The notes under the pieces were generated by a model. That model was not told the origin of the DNA. It did no database searches and saw only the letters and a list, made by a program, of their open reading frames with translations. 35,522 nt of DNA, from contig NZ_AKJK01000123.1 in NCBI RefSeq assembly GCF_000282375.1, forward strand, positions 1-35,522. Reading direction: 5' to 3'. Position numbers and translations under genes: made by a program. This document shows positions 23,213 to 31,712 of this stretch, in pieces. Within the stretch, counting starts at the first letter, position 1; every line of letters begins with the position of its first letter. The stretch is from Pseudomonas sp. GM50 (GTDB lineage Bacteria > Pseudomonadota > Gammaproteobacteria > Pseudomonadales > Pseudomonadaceae).

Positions 23213-23806
23213 TCAGGCAAATGCTAATGCAGCAGGCACATCCACATCCCACAACACCCCCGGATCCTCCACCGCCACCTCGACCACCCTCGCCTGCGCG
23301 AACAGCGACTTGGCGCCGTGATCACCGGTCAACGCCATCAACCCTGGACCGAAGTTTCGCCCGAACCCCACCGGATGCCCATATTGCCCCTCATGCACCG
23401 GCACGCTGATCGCATCATCGGCAATATTCGCAACAACCTGTTCAATGCTGGATGGCAGGATAAACGGCATATCCCCAAGCACAATCAGCCAGCCACCGAG
23501 TTGTGAACACGCCGTCACACCCGCCGCAATGCTGTCGCCCAGACCGGTCGACTCGATCCGCACAATTTCACAACCATAGGCCTGAGCCATGCGAATCACT
23601 TGCGGGCGATCCGCGGTGGTCACCAGTACGCGCTTCTCCAGCGCGGCCGGCAGATTCACCAGCACCTGCTCGATCACCGAATGCACGGTGACGCCGTCAC
23701 GAGCGGTGCAGTCCACTAGCAGCTTGTCCTTGTCGTCACCCGCTACCTGTCGAAACCGACTGCCCTGCCCGGCGGCCAGGATGATGACGCCGATGGAGTC
23801 GCTCAT
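23213..23806 (-). CDS. MobA/MocA-like molybdenum cofactor nucleotidyltransferase
   Basis: A 197-aa NTP-transferase of the MobA family, likely a cytidylyltransferase (MocA type) that adds CMP to Mo-molybdopterin to form MCD. The signature VIILAAGQGSRFR is at residues 7-19, the metal-binding Asp is in VLGDMPFI, and GHPVGFGR follows near residue 145. It is the last gene of the iorA-iorB-xdhC run and overlaps xdhC by 4 bp (ATGA) with an AGGAGGG SD. Enzymes of the IorAB class use MCD, which supports MocA function over MobA (GMP). Confidence 0.85.
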   Translation of the reverse strand: MSDSIGVIILAAGQGSRFRQVAGDDKDKLLVDCTARDGVTVHSVIEQVLVNLPAALEKRVLVTTADRPQVIRMAQAYGCEIVRIESTGLGDSIAAGVTACSQLGGWLIVLGDMPFILPSSIEQVVANIADDAISVPVHEGQYGHPVGFGRNFGPGLMALTGDHGAKSLFAQARVVEVAVEDPGVLWDVDVPAALAFA

Positions 23807-24786
23807 ACGCCCTCCTGCAACGGCTTCTTCTGTTTCAGCTCGATGCCGTTCTTGATCGCCACAATTTCGGCCAGCAGCGACAAGGCGATTTCCGCCGGTG
23901 TATGGCTGCCGATGTGCAAACCGATCGGGCCGTGCAAGCGCTCGATGGCCTGTTGTGACAAGCCTAGCTGAGCCAGGTTGTCCCGGCGCTTCTGGCTATT
24001 GATCCGCGAACCCAGCGCACCAACATAAAACGCCTTGGAGTCCAGGGCTGTGAGCAGCGCCATGTCATCCAGACGCGGATCGTGGGTCAGCGCAACAATG
24101 GCCGTGCGTTCGTCGGTCTGGATGGTCAGCACCGCTTCGTCGGGCATGCCCGGGACAAAGCGACCGTGCTGCTCTTCCCAGCCATAGACGAACTCGGTGC
24201 GCGGATCGCAGATCAGCACTTCGAAATCCAGCAGCCGCGCCATCTCGGCAACGTAGCGCGACAGTTGTCCGGCGCCGATCAGCAGCAACCGCCAGCGCGG
24301 ACCATAAATGGCGCGCAAGGTCTGTCCGTCAAACACCAGCGCGTCGGTCTTGCTCGCTGCCTGCAAAACCACGTCACCGGTCGTCAGGTTTAGCTCACGC
24401 GCTACGATTTCATGCGCCTCGCAGCGCGCCAGCAATTGGGCGACCCACGCCGGATCGCCGACGCGCTCCTCGGTCAGGCGCAACGTGCCGCCGCACGGCA
24501 AACCAAACCGCGCGGCCTCCTCACGGGTGACGCCATAGGTAATCAACTGCACCGGCGGCCCATCGGCCGGAATACGGCCATCGTGCAGCCGGGCAATCAG
24601 ATCATCCTCGACACAGCCACCGGACACCGAGCCAATCACCACGCCGTCTTCACGCAAGGCCAGCATGGCGCCAGGTGCCCGGGGCGCGGTGCCCCAGGTC
24701 TGGACCACGCTGTACAACATCACCCGCTGACCGGCGCGGCGCCATTCCAGCACGCTGCGCAGGACGTTCAGATCGACGCTGTCCAT
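23803..24786 (-). CDS. xdhC: XdhC/CoxI family molybdoenzyme maturation protein
   Basis: XdhC-type proteins bind the molybdenum cofactor and help add the terminal sulfur before insertion into xanthine-oxidase-family enzymes. This 327-aa protein has the N-terminal XdhC/CoxI domain (GTAPRAPGAMLALREDG and GSVSGGCVEDDLI) and a C-terminal Rossmann domain (LLIGAGQLSRYVAEMARLL, then TAIVALTHDPRLDD and GALGSR). It overlaps the iorB-like stop by one base and mocA by four. Its position confirms that the upstream enzyme needs a sulfurated cofactor. The gene name is a family-level call. Confidence 0.88.
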   Translation of the reverse strand: MDSVDLNVLRSVLEWRRAGQRVMLYSVVQTWGTAPRAPGAMLALREDGVVIGSVSGGCVEDDLIARLHDGRIPADGPPVQLITYGVTREEAARFGLPCGGTLRLTEERVGDPAWVAQLLARCEAHEIVARELNLTTGDVVLQAASKTDALVFDGQTLRAIYGPRWRLLLIGAGQLSRYVAEMARLLDFEVLICDPRTEFVYGWEEQHGRFVPGMPDEAVLTIQTDERTAIVALTHDPRLDDMALLTALDSKAFYVGALGSRINSQKRRDNLAQLGLSQQAIERLHGPIGLHIGSHTPAEIALSLLAEIVAIKNGIELKQKKPLQEGV

Positions 24787-27107
24787 CAGGCTTGCGCCTT
24801 CTGCCAGCCTTGCAGCTGATAACGCACCGGCAGGTTACGGATGCGCTTGCCGGTGGCGGCGAAGATCGCGTTGCACAGCGCTGGCGCAATCGGCGGCACG
24901 CCCGGCTCACCGACTCCGCCCAACGGCACATCGCCCGGTGGCGTGACCAGATGCACGGCGACTTCTTTCGGTGCCAGAGACATGCGCGCCACTTCGTACA
25001 TGTGGAAGTTGTCCTGCTGAACCTTGCCGTCCTTGAAGCTGATCTCCCCCAGCACTGCGTTGCCCAGCCCCATGACGCAGGCGCCTTCGAACTGCGAGCG
25101 AATCCGCTCGGGGTTGATCTGCGGGCCGCAATCGACGGCGATGTCGGCTTTGTGCACGATCAGCGTGCCATCGTCTTTGACTTCAACCTCGATCACCGCC
25201 GCCACATACGTGACGAAGCTGTAATGCACCGCCAGGCCCAGACCTCGGCCCGTGGGCAACTCACGCCCCCAACCGGCCGCTTTGGCGGCGGTTTCCAGCA
25301 CGGTGCGCATACGCGCGGTATCGATCGGATAACGCTCGGGGGATTCGCCGTAGTTCCACTCTTCACTCAAGGTGCGCGGATCGATCTGACGGTCCGGGCC
25401 GAGCAATTTGATCTGGTACTTGAGTGGATCCTGGCCAGCCTTGTGGGCCAGTTCATCGACAAAGCTCTGAATCGCAAAGCCATGGGGAATGTTCGACACC
25501 GAGCGATACCAGCCGACCCGGGTGTGGACTGTCGCTTCAGGGTTTTCCAGGCGCACGTTGGGGATCGCATAAGCCATATTGGTAAAGCCCATGCCCAGCT
25601 CGAAAGCCGCCTCATGGTTCATGCCCGGCGCGAACAACGCGGTGATGCTCGGCGCCACTGTGCGGTGCAGCCAGCCGGACGGCAGGCCGTCCTTGTTCAG
25701 GCTGGCCTTCAGGTATTCGGCAGACACGGTGTGGAAATAGGAGTTGTGGATGTCGTCTTCACGGGTCCATTGCACCCGCACCGCCTTGCCCGGGAACTCC
25801 TTGGCCAGGATCGCCGCTTCAACGACGAAGTCCGGCTTGGACTTGCGACCGAAACCGCCGCCGAGCAAGGTGACGTTGAACGTGACGTTATCGAATGGAA
25901 TGCCGAGGCGCTCGCCAATCCGTTCGCGGGTGACTTGCGGAGCCTGGCTTGGGGCCCAGGCTTCGCACACGCCGTCCTTGAAACGGGCGATGGCGACCAT
26001 CGGTTCCATCGGCGATTGCGCCAGGTGTGGCAGGTAGTAAGAGGCTTCGAGGGTGCTGTCGGCACTGCTCATGGCCTGGTCGATGCTGCCGGTATTGCGC
26101 ACCACTTTGCCAGGTTTGAGGGACGCGGCTTCGAGTTCCTTGCGGTAGGCGATCGAGTCATAACTGGCGTTGGGGCCGTCATCCCACTCGATTTTCAGCG
26201 CCTCGCGGCCCTTGATCGCCGCCCAGGTATTGCTGGCCACCACGGCCACGCCGCCCAGAGGCTGAAACTCGGACGGCAATGGCCGGCTTTCGATCTGCAG
26301 AACCTTGATTACGCCCGGGACTTTCATCGCGGCGCTGGCATCGAAGGATTTGACCTTGCCGCCATAGACCGCTGGCCGCGCGATGGTGGCGAACAGCATG
26401 CCGTCGAAATGCACATCGGCGCCGTAGACTGCTCGGCCGTTGACGATGTCCGCACCGTCGATGGCCTTGGTACCTTCCTTGCCGATATAACGAAATTCCG
26501 ATGGCTGCTTGAGCCTCAGACTGTCGCGGGCCGGCACCGCCAGTGCACCGGCAGCAGCAGCCAATGCGCCGTAGCCCAGTTCACGACCGGTCGGTTGGTG
26601 AATGACTTTGTGCAGTTGCGCACGGCACTCGCTGACCGGCACTTTCCACTGCTCGGCGGCGGCTTGTTCAAGCATGGTCCGCGCGGCAGCACCGCAACGG
26701 CGCATCGGCTCGTACCAGTGACGCATGCTGCGCGAACCGTCGGTGTCCTGGTTACCGAAACGCACTTCGTCGCCCGGGGCCTGTTGCACTTTGACCAGCG
26801 CCCAGTCGGCGTCCAGTTCATCGGCCACCACCATGCTCAAGCTGGTGCGTACGCCCTGGCCCATTTCCGAGCGGTTGCAGACCACGGTCACGCTGCCATC
26901 GGCGGCGATGCTGACGTACACCTTAGGATCATCGATCCAGCCGTTGGGCATGCCGTCGGCGCCGAACTTCTTGTCTTTTTCGGCGGCGAGCGCGTCCTGC
27001 CAACCCCAACTGGCTGCCAGCACCAGCGCACTGGTGGCGCCCACGCCTTTGAGGAAACCACGGCGGCTGAGGTTGCTCAGCGCAAAATCATTTGGTAACC
27101 GGCTCAT
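24786..27107 (-). CDS. Molybdopterin-binding oxidoreductase subunit, IorB-like, Tat-exported
   Basis: A 773-aa large subunit of the xanthine-oxidase family, closest in layout to the beta subunit of isoquinoline 1-oxidoreductase and related periplasmic aldehyde or N-heterocycle dehydrogenases. The N-terminus has a Tat signal, SRRGFLKG (14-21), then a hydrophobic stretch to about residue 42. The cofactor region includes TLLGGGFGRKSKPDF, and the catalytic Glu is probably Glu734 in GVGEPGVPP near the C-terminus. The substrate is unknown. It overlaps the 2Fe-2S subunit gene by 4 bp with an AAGGAGG SD. No cytochrome c gene, the usual electron acceptor, is beside it. Confidence 0.88.
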   Translation of the reverse strand: MSRLPNDFALSNLSRRGFLKGVGATSALVLAASWGWQDALAAEKDKKFGADGMPNGWIDDPKVYVSIAADGSVTVVCNRSEMGQGVRTSLSMVVADELDADWALVKVQQAPGDEVRFGNQDTDGSRSMRHWYEPMRRCGAAARTMLEQAAAEQWKVPVSECRAQLHKVIHQPTGRELGYGALAAAAGALAVPARDSLRLKQPSEFRYIGKEGTKAIDGADIVNGRAVYGADVHFDGMLFATIARPAVYGGKVKSFDASAAMKVPGVIKVLQIESRPLPSEFQPLGGVAVVASNTWAAIKGREALKIEWDDGPNASYDSIAYRKELEAASLKPGKVVRNTGSIDQAMSSADSTLEASYYLPHLAQSPMEPMVAIARFKDGVCEAWAPSQAPQVTRERIGERLGIPFDNVTFNVTLLGGGFGRKSKPDFVVEAAILAKEFPGKAVRVQWTREDDIHNSYFHTVSAEYLKASLNKDGLPSGWLHRTVAPSITALFAPGMNHEAAFELGMGFTNMAYAIPNVRLENPEATVHTRVGWYRSVSNIPHGFAIQSFVDELAHKAGQDPLKYQIKLLGPDRQIDPRTLSEEWNYGESPERYPIDTARMRTVLETAAKAAGWGRELPTGRGLGLAVHYSFVTYVAAVIEVEVKDDGTLIVHKADIAVDCGPQINPERIRSQFEGACVMGLGNAVLGEISFKDGKVQQDNFHMYEVARMSLAPKEVAVHLVTPPGDVPLGGVGEPGVPPIAPALCNAIFAATGKRIRNLPVRYQLQGWQKAQA

Positions 27108-27574
27108 GCCTTGGCCTCCTTCAGGTGAGTGGAGGCCTGGCGGATAGCGATCTTGATCCGGTTATAAGTACCGCACCGGCAAATGTTGCCGACCATTGCC
27201 TCTTCAATCTGCTCGTCGCTGGGGTTCGGATTGGTTTTCAGCAACGCGGTGGCTGACATGATCTGCCCGCCCTGGCAGTAACCGCACTGGGCCACGGCGC
27301 TGTCGAGCCAGGCTTGCTGGACGACTTTGCCAACCGGGTCGACGTGCAGGTTATCGATGGTGCTGACGTTCTGGCCGACTACCGAGCCAATTGGCGTGAT
27401 GCAACTGCGCGCAGGCGAGCCGTCGATATGAATGGTGCACGCACCACACAGGCCCATTCCGCAGCCGAATTTGGTGCCGTTGTAACCCGCCACGTCACGG
27501 GTCGCCCAGAGCAGCGGCATGTCCTCGGTGACATCGAGTTGATGATCTTGTCCATTGAGTTTCAGGGTAATCAT
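27104..27574 (-). CDS. 2Fe-2S subunit of the molybdenum hydroxylase, IorA-like
   Basis: A 156-aa electron-transfer subunit with two 2Fe-2S clusters. The N-terminal plant-type cluster uses Cys38, Cys43, Cys46 and Cys58 (FGCGMGLCGACT). The C-terminal helical cluster uses Cys97, Cys100, Cys132 and Cys134 (CGYCQGGQ and CRCGTY). It moves electrons from the Mo site toward an external acceptor. It has no signal peptide and probably exports with the Tat-tagged large subunit. I use ATG 27574, which gives the family start MITLKLNGQ; ATG 27589 is equally open and has a weak GAG upstream. It is the first gene of the operon. Confidence 0.9.
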   Translation of the reverse strand: MITLKLNGQDHQLDVTEDMPLLWATRDVAGYNGTKFGCGMGLCGACTIHIDGSPARSCITPIGSVVGQNVSTIDNLHVDPVGKVVQQAWLDSAVAQCGYCQGGQIMSATALLKTNPNPSDEQIEEAMVGNICRCGTYNRIKIAIRQASTHLKEAKA

Positions 27575-27760
27575 GGGCACGCCCGCCATTTTTTCTCATA
27601 AGAGGTCGAGGTTATGGGGTCGAGCAATCTGTCGCTGGGTTCCTTCACGCAGATCGACTCAGGCTAATGGGCTCTCTTACGCGGACGACTACGTCTGCAT
27701 CGGGCCTTTGGTGGAGCAAATGCTTGCATCGTTAGGTGGCTAAGTTAACTGAGCATTAAC

Positions 27761-27797
27761 AAAAAAGCCCTGCACATTTGAAAGATGTGCAGGGCTT
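27761..27797 (-). terminator. Intrinsic terminator of the murB operon
   Basis: The stem AAAGCCCTGCACAT (from 27764) pairs with ATGTGCAGGGCTTT ending at 27798, with a short A-rich loop. On the minus strand it ends in a run of six Ts, 24 bp after the murB stop. The rest of the 27590-27760 gap, which should hold the iorA-like promoter, shows no gene and no clear promoter. Confidence 0.9.
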
Positions 27798-27821
27798 TGG
27801 AATCAGCCTGAAAGCGTAGCC

Positions 27822-28841
27822 TCAATACTGATTGGGTTCCATTTCCAGGTCGACCTTGAAACGCTCCGAAATATCTTTCTGAATACGTTGCGCCAGGTTC
27901 AGCAATTGCAGGCCTGTTGCGCCGCCGTAGTTGACCAGCACCAGTGCCTGTAATTTGTGTACACCGGCATCGCCATCGCGAAAGCCTTTCCAGCCGGCCC
28001 GTTCGATCAGCCAGCCTGCCGCCAGTTTCATTTGCCCGTTGGGTTGCGCGTAGGCCACCAGCTCCGGGTATTGCTCCTTGAGTTGCGCCACTAATGTTGC
28101 CGGCACCAAGGGGTTCTTGAAGAAGCTGCCGGCATTGCCGAGCACCGCCGGGTCCGGGAGCTTTTCGTTACGGATGCTACAAATGGCCTGGCTGACATCG
28201 GTGGCAGTCGGGTGATCGATGCCCTGTTCAGTCAGGCGCTGACGCACCGGGCCGTATTCCAGGTGCAGGTGTGCGGCGTGATCCAGGGCAAAACGAACGC
28301 GCAGGATCAACCAGCGCCCCGGTTCCTGTTTGAACAGGCTGTCGCGGTAGGCGAAGTTGCACTCGGCCAGCGTGAAGTCGCGCAGCTCGCCGGTCTGGCG
28401 ATCGAGGGCCGTCAACCCGGCGAACACGTCTTTGATTTCGACGCCGTAAGCGCCGATGTTCTGCATCGGTGCCGCGCCGACAGTGCCGGGGATCAAGCTG
28501 AGGTTTTCCAGCCCCGACAGCCCTTGCGCCAGGGTGTGCTGCACAAACGGATGCCAAGGCTCGCCGGCCTCGGCTTCAATCACGACCTTGCTGCCGTCAT
28601 CACTGAGGATGCGAATCCCCCGTGTGGCCATGCGCAGCACCAGCGCCTGCACATCAGCGGTCAGCAGCAAATTGCTGCCGCCGCCGATCACCAGCACGGG
28701 CACATCATGTTCCAACCCATAGGCCAGGGCTTCGCGCACGTCAGCATCGCTATGCGCCTCGGCAAACAGCCGGGCCTGAACGTCCACGCCAAAGCTGTTG
28801 TACGGCTTGAGCGAAACCTGGGGTTGAAGCTGCAAACTCAT
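27822..28841 (-). CDS. murB: UDP-N-acetylenolpyruvoylglucosamine reductase
   Basis: FAD/NADPH enzyme that makes UDP-MurNAc. It is a type I MurB of 339 aa: GGGSNLLLTADV (53-64) binds FAD, YRDS (166-169) is substrate-binding, Ser239 in NAGSFFKNP donates the proton, and the protein ends EMEPNQY with the conserved Glu. Its ATG overlaps the phosphatase stop by 4 bp. It is the last gene of the murB-to-exbB operon. Confidence 0.97.
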   Translation of the reverse strand: MSLQLQPQVSLKPYNSFGVDVQARLFAEAHSDADVREALAYGLEHDVPVLVIGGGSNLLLTADVQALVLRMATRGIRILSDDGSKVVIEAEAGEPWHPFVQHTLAQGLSGLENLSLIPGTVGAAPMQNIGAYGVEIKDVFAGLTALDRQTGELRDFTLAECNFAYRDSLFKQEPGRWLILRVRFALDHAAHLHLEYGPVRQRLTEQGIDHPTATDVSQAICSIRNEKLPDPAVLGNAGSFFKNPLVPATLVAQLKEQYPELVAYAQPNGQMKLAAGWLIERAGWKGFRDGDAGVHKLQALVLVNYGGATGLQLLNLAQRIQKDISERFKVDLEMEPNQY

Positions 28842-29302
28842 AGCCGTCCCTTCAATTCGATCACCAGCAGATCGCTGGCGCGCTCGATCAGGTCCAGTAC
28901 CTGTTCGAAACCCTGGTCGCTGTCGTGATAAGGGTCCGGCACTTCATCGATTTCCGACTGATAGCGACGCAGGAACAGGTCCAGCTCGGCCTTGCCCTTG
29001 ATCGGTTGCAGCGCCTTGAGGTGGCGCAGATTGCTGTTGTCCATCGCCAGAATAAGGTCGTAGGTGGCGAAATCGGCGCGGGTCACTTGCTGGGCGCGCT
29101 GGGCGGACAGGTCGTAGCCGCGCAGTTTCGCCGCCGCCTGGCTGCGTTTGTCCGGGGGCTTGCCGACGTGCCAGTCACCGGTGCCAGCGGAAGCCACTTC
29201 GATTTGATCGGCCAGCCCCGCCTCACGCAGTTTGTGCCGCAATACACCTTCGGCCGTGGGCGAACGGCAGATGTTGCCCAGGCAGACGAACAGAACCCGC
29301 AT
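28838..29302 (-). CDS. Low-molecular-weight protein tyrosine phosphatase
   Basis: A 154-aa cytoplasmic phosphatase with the P-loop CLGNICRS (Cys7 nucleophile, Arg13) and the general-acid motif VPDPYHDS. The enzyme family removes phosphate from tyrosine in proteins, often acting on polysaccharide-export kinases; no BY-kinase gene is in this window, so the target is unknown. It corresponds to PA2978 (ptpA) by position. It overlaps kdsB by one base and murB by four. Confidence 0.93.
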   Translation of the reverse strand: MRVLFVCLGNICRSPTAEGVLRHKLREAGLADQIEVASAGTGDWHVGKPPDKRSQAAAKLRGYDLSAQRAQQVTRADFATYDLILAMDNSNLRHLKALQPIKGKAELDLFLRRYQSEIDEVPDPYHDSDQGFEQVLDLIERASDLLVIELKGRL

Positions 29303-30066
29303 CAGGCCTCCAGCAAGCGACGAACGCGCTCGAGGTCTTCAGGGGTGTCGACGCCGGTCGGCGGTGCGATCAGCGCATCGGCGACGTGAATCCGCACGCC
29401 GTGCCAGAGCGCCCGCAGTTGCTCCAGAGATTCGGTGTTTTCCAGCCAGCACGGCCCCCACGTGACGAAGTCCTGCAGGAAACCGGCGCGATAGGCATAA
29501 ATGCCGATGTGGCGGCGATATGGCACGCCTTCCGGCAATTGCTCGCGGCTCTTGGCGAACGCGTCGCGAGCCCACGGCAAGGTGGCACGACTGAACGTCA
29601 GCGCCAGGCCATTGAGGTCGCTGACCACCTTGACCACGTTGGGATTGAACAGGGTTTCCACGTCTTCGATCGGCTCGGCCAGGGTGGCCATGCGCGCTTC
29701 GGTGTGGGCGGCCAGGTTGGCGGCGACCTGATCGATCACGCTCGGCGGAATCAACGGCTCGTCACCCTGAACGTTGACCACGATGGCGTCCGGGGCCAGG
29801 CCCAGTTTCGCCGCGACTTCGGCCAGACGGTCAGTGCCGGAGTTGTGGTCTTCGCGCGTCAGCACCACTTCGGCACCAAAGCTTTTGCAGGCCTCGATAA
29901 TGCGTGCATCGTCAGTGGCAACGACCACGCGCTGGGCACTGCTTTTGCTCGCTTGTTCCCAGACATGCTGGATCATCGGCTTGCCAGCGATCAGCAGCAG
30001 GGGTTTGCCCGGCAGACGGGTGGAGGCATAGCGCGATGGAATGACAACGGTAAAGGCTGTGGTCAT
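29302..30066 (-). CDS. kdsB: CMP-Kdo synthetase (3-deoxy-manno-octulosonate cytidylyltransferase)
   Basis: Activates Kdo with CTP for lipid A-core synthesis. The 254-aa protein has the N-terminal nucleotide motif VIPSRYASTRLPGKPLL, the substrate motif VVNVQGDEPLIPP with the Mg-binding Asp, and the later YRHIGIYAYR segment. The gene overlaps trm112-like by 4 bp (ATGA) and the phosphatase by one base. lpxK, also in lipid A synthesis, is two genes upstream. Confidence 0.97.
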   Translation of the reverse strand: MTTAFTVVIPSRYASTRLPGKPLLLIAGKPMIQHVWEQASKSSAQRVVVATDDARIIEACKSFGAEVVLTREDHNSGTDRLAEVAAKLGLAPDAIVVNVQGDEPLIPPSVIDQVAANLAAHTEARMATLAEPIEDVETLFNPNVVKVVSDLNGLALTFSRATLPWARDAFAKSREQLPEGVPYRRHIGIYAYRAGFLQDFVTWGPCWLENTESLEQLRALWHGVRIHVADALIAPPTGVDTPEDLERVRRLLEA

Positions 30067-30248
30067 TTATCCAGACGCTCGTCGGTGGTCAGGGTGCGCG
30101 CTTCACTTTCGAGCATCACCGGGATGCCGTCGCGAATCGGGTAAGCGAGGCCGGCGCCCTTGCTGATCAGCTCGGTTTTGTCGGCGCTGAGCTTGAGCGG
30201 ACCTTTGCAGATCGGGCAAGCGAGAATATCGAGCAATTTGGTGTCCAT
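30063..30248 (-). CDS. Trm112/UPF0434 family small zinc-binding-like protein
   Basis: A 61-aa protein starting MDTKLLDILACPICKGPL, the standard Trm112-like (YcaR) N-terminus. It keeps one Cys pair (CPIC) and the C-terminal AYPIRDGIPVML motif. Eukaryotic Trm112 activates methyltransferases; the bacterial role is less clear. ATG 30248 is supported by AGGGA at good spacing; an ATG two codons upstream overlaps that SD. The lpxK-ycaR-kdsB order is shared with E. coli. Confidence 0.92.
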   Translation of the reverse strand: MDTKLLDILACPICKGPLKLSADKTELISKGAGLAYPIRDGIPVMLESEARTLTTDERLDK

Positions 30249-30273
30249 GAACATTCCCTGGATAGAAACGGAG

Positions 30274-31284
30274 TTAAGGCAAAAGACGAGCCGGCAACAG
30301 GCGTATCAGCTGCGTATCGAACCAGGCCACGAAGGCCGGCGATGGCACAGCATCGACCGCCAGGTACCACCAATCGGCGGCGGCGAAGGCACGGCACTTC
30401 ACCGCGTCTTTTTCAGTCATCACCACTGGCAATGACGGGGTGAAATTCAAGGCCTGCACGCTGTACTCGGCGTGGTCGGCAAATGCATGCGGCACTGGCC
30501 GCCAGTGTAGCGTTTCGAGGGTCGTGAAGAAACGCTGGGGATTGCCGATCCCGGCCACGGCGTGAATGGCCTGGCCTGAAGGGAAGTGATCGAGGGGCCG
30601 GCGCTCGCCGCTTTGCAGGTTGACCAGTGCTGTGGGTTGCAGCTCGAAGGCAAAACCGTCGATGCGGTCGGCCGTGGCACCGTTGTAAAGCACCGCATCG
30701 ACGCTTTGCAGGCGCTCGATCGGTTCGCGCAACGGCCCGGCAGGCAGGCAACGCTGGTTGCCCAGCCCCCGGGCGGCATCGATCAGCACCAGTTCCAGGT
30801 GCCGGGCCAGCCGGTAATGCTGCATGCCGTCGTCGGAGAGGATCAGGTCCAGCGGCTCGCTCGCCAGCAAGGCTTTGACTGCGCGGCTGCGGTCAGGGTC
30901 GATCATCAGCGGCACGCCGGTGCGCTGGACGATCAACAACGGTTCATCGCCCGCTACGTCTGCGCCTTGATCCGCTTCGACCCGCCATGGTAATTGCGCA
31001 GGTTTGGCGCCGTAGCCACGGCTGACCACGCCGACCCGCAGACCGTTGCGCTGGCAGTGCTGGATCATCCACAGAATCAGCGGCGTCTTGCCGGTGCCGC
31101 CTACCGTGATGTTGCCGACCACGATCAGCGGCACCGGCGGTTGGTAGATCTCGCCCTCGCCCGCCAAAAAGCGTTTGCGCTTGCCGGTGACCACGCGTCG
31201 ATACAGCCATTCCAGAGGCTGCAACAGCTTCAACGCCGGATGACCTTCGTACCACGCAGCGAGCAATCGATCGGACATGGCCAT
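30274..31284 (-). CDS. lpxK: Tetraacyldisaccharide 4'-kinase
   Basis: LpxK phosphorylates the lipid A precursor at the 4' position on the inner face of the inner membrane. The 336-aa protein has an N-terminal amphipathic/hydrophobic helix (about 15-35) and the P-loop VGNITVGGTGKTPL near residue 56, followed by SRGYGAK and DPDRSRAVKALL. The later DDGMQHYRL motif is also diagnostic. ATG 31284 overlaps the exbD stop (TGATG); ATG 31278 is a close alternative. Confidence 0.96.
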   Translation of the reverse strand: MAMSDRLLAAWYEGHPALKLLQPLEWLYRRVVTGKRKRFLAGEGEIYQPPVPLIVVGNITVGGTGKTPLILWMIQHCQRNGLRVGVVSRGYGAKPAQLPWRVEADQGADVAGDEPLLIVQRTGVPLMIDPDRSRAVKALLASEPLDLILSDDGMQHYRLARHLELVLIDAARGLGNQRCLPAGPLREPIERLQSVDAVLYNGATADRIDGFAFELQPTALVNLQSGERRPLDHFPSGQAIHAVAGIGNPQRFFTTLETLHWRPVPHAFADHAEYSVQALNFTPSLPVVMTEKDAVKCRAFAAADWWYLAVDAVPSPAFVAWFDTQLIRLLPARLLP

Positions 31285-31712
31285 CAGGACGCCGGCGCCG
31301 CCTCGACTGTGGTCATGCGCAAGTGACTGAAACCGAGCTTGCCGGCAGCATCCATGGCGGTGATGACGGACTGATGAGGCGTCTTGCCATCGGCGCTGAT
31401 GGACAGCGGCAGGTTGGTGTCGCCGTTGGATTCTTTCTGCAGCGCTTCCATCAGGCTGGTCAGGTCATTCTTGGGCAACAATTGGTTGTTGACCGAGAAC
31501 ACACCTTCGGCGCTGATGGCGATGTCCAGTTGCTTGAGCTGCTGGTCTTCGGCCGGGGAACCGCTGACCGCTTCCGGCAGGTCGACGCGCAACTGGGTTT
31601 CACGGGTGAAGGTGGTGGTCACGACGAAAAACAGCAGCAGGATAAACACCACGTCAATCAGCGACGCGAGGTTTATGTCGACCGTTTCCCGCGGTTTACG
31701 ACGGAATTTCAC
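31284..31712 (-). CDS. exbD: ExbD/TolR-type proton-channel subunit
   Basis: A 142-aa inner-membrane protein with a short cytoplasmic N-terminus, one membrane helix (about 15-35) containing the essential Asp20 in LIDVVF, and a periplasmic domain. With its ExbB/TolQ partner it forms a proton-driven motor. It corresponds to exbD2 (PA2982) by position. The start is GTG 31712, overlapping the upstream gene by 4 bp. No tonB or tolA gene is next to it, so the protein it energises is unknown. Confidence 0.9.
   Translation of the reverse strand: MKFRRKPRETVDINLASLIDVVFILLLFFVVTTTFTRETQLRVDLPEAVSGSPAEDQQLKQLDIAISAEGVFSVNNQLLPKNDLTSLMEALQKESNGDTNLPLSISADGKTPHQSVITAMDAAGKLGFSHLRMTTVEAAPAS

Noticed and set aside
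24675..27098. An 807-codon open frame antisense to the IorB-like gene
   Set aside because: Shadow frame of a long GC-rich gene; its sequence is low in family-like motifs and the opposite strand has clear Moco-enzyme motifs.
27555..27743. A 62-codon frame in the gap between the IorA-like gene and murB
   Set aside because: No SD, no homology that I recognise, and it starts inside the IorA-like coding region. I see no gene in 27590-27821.
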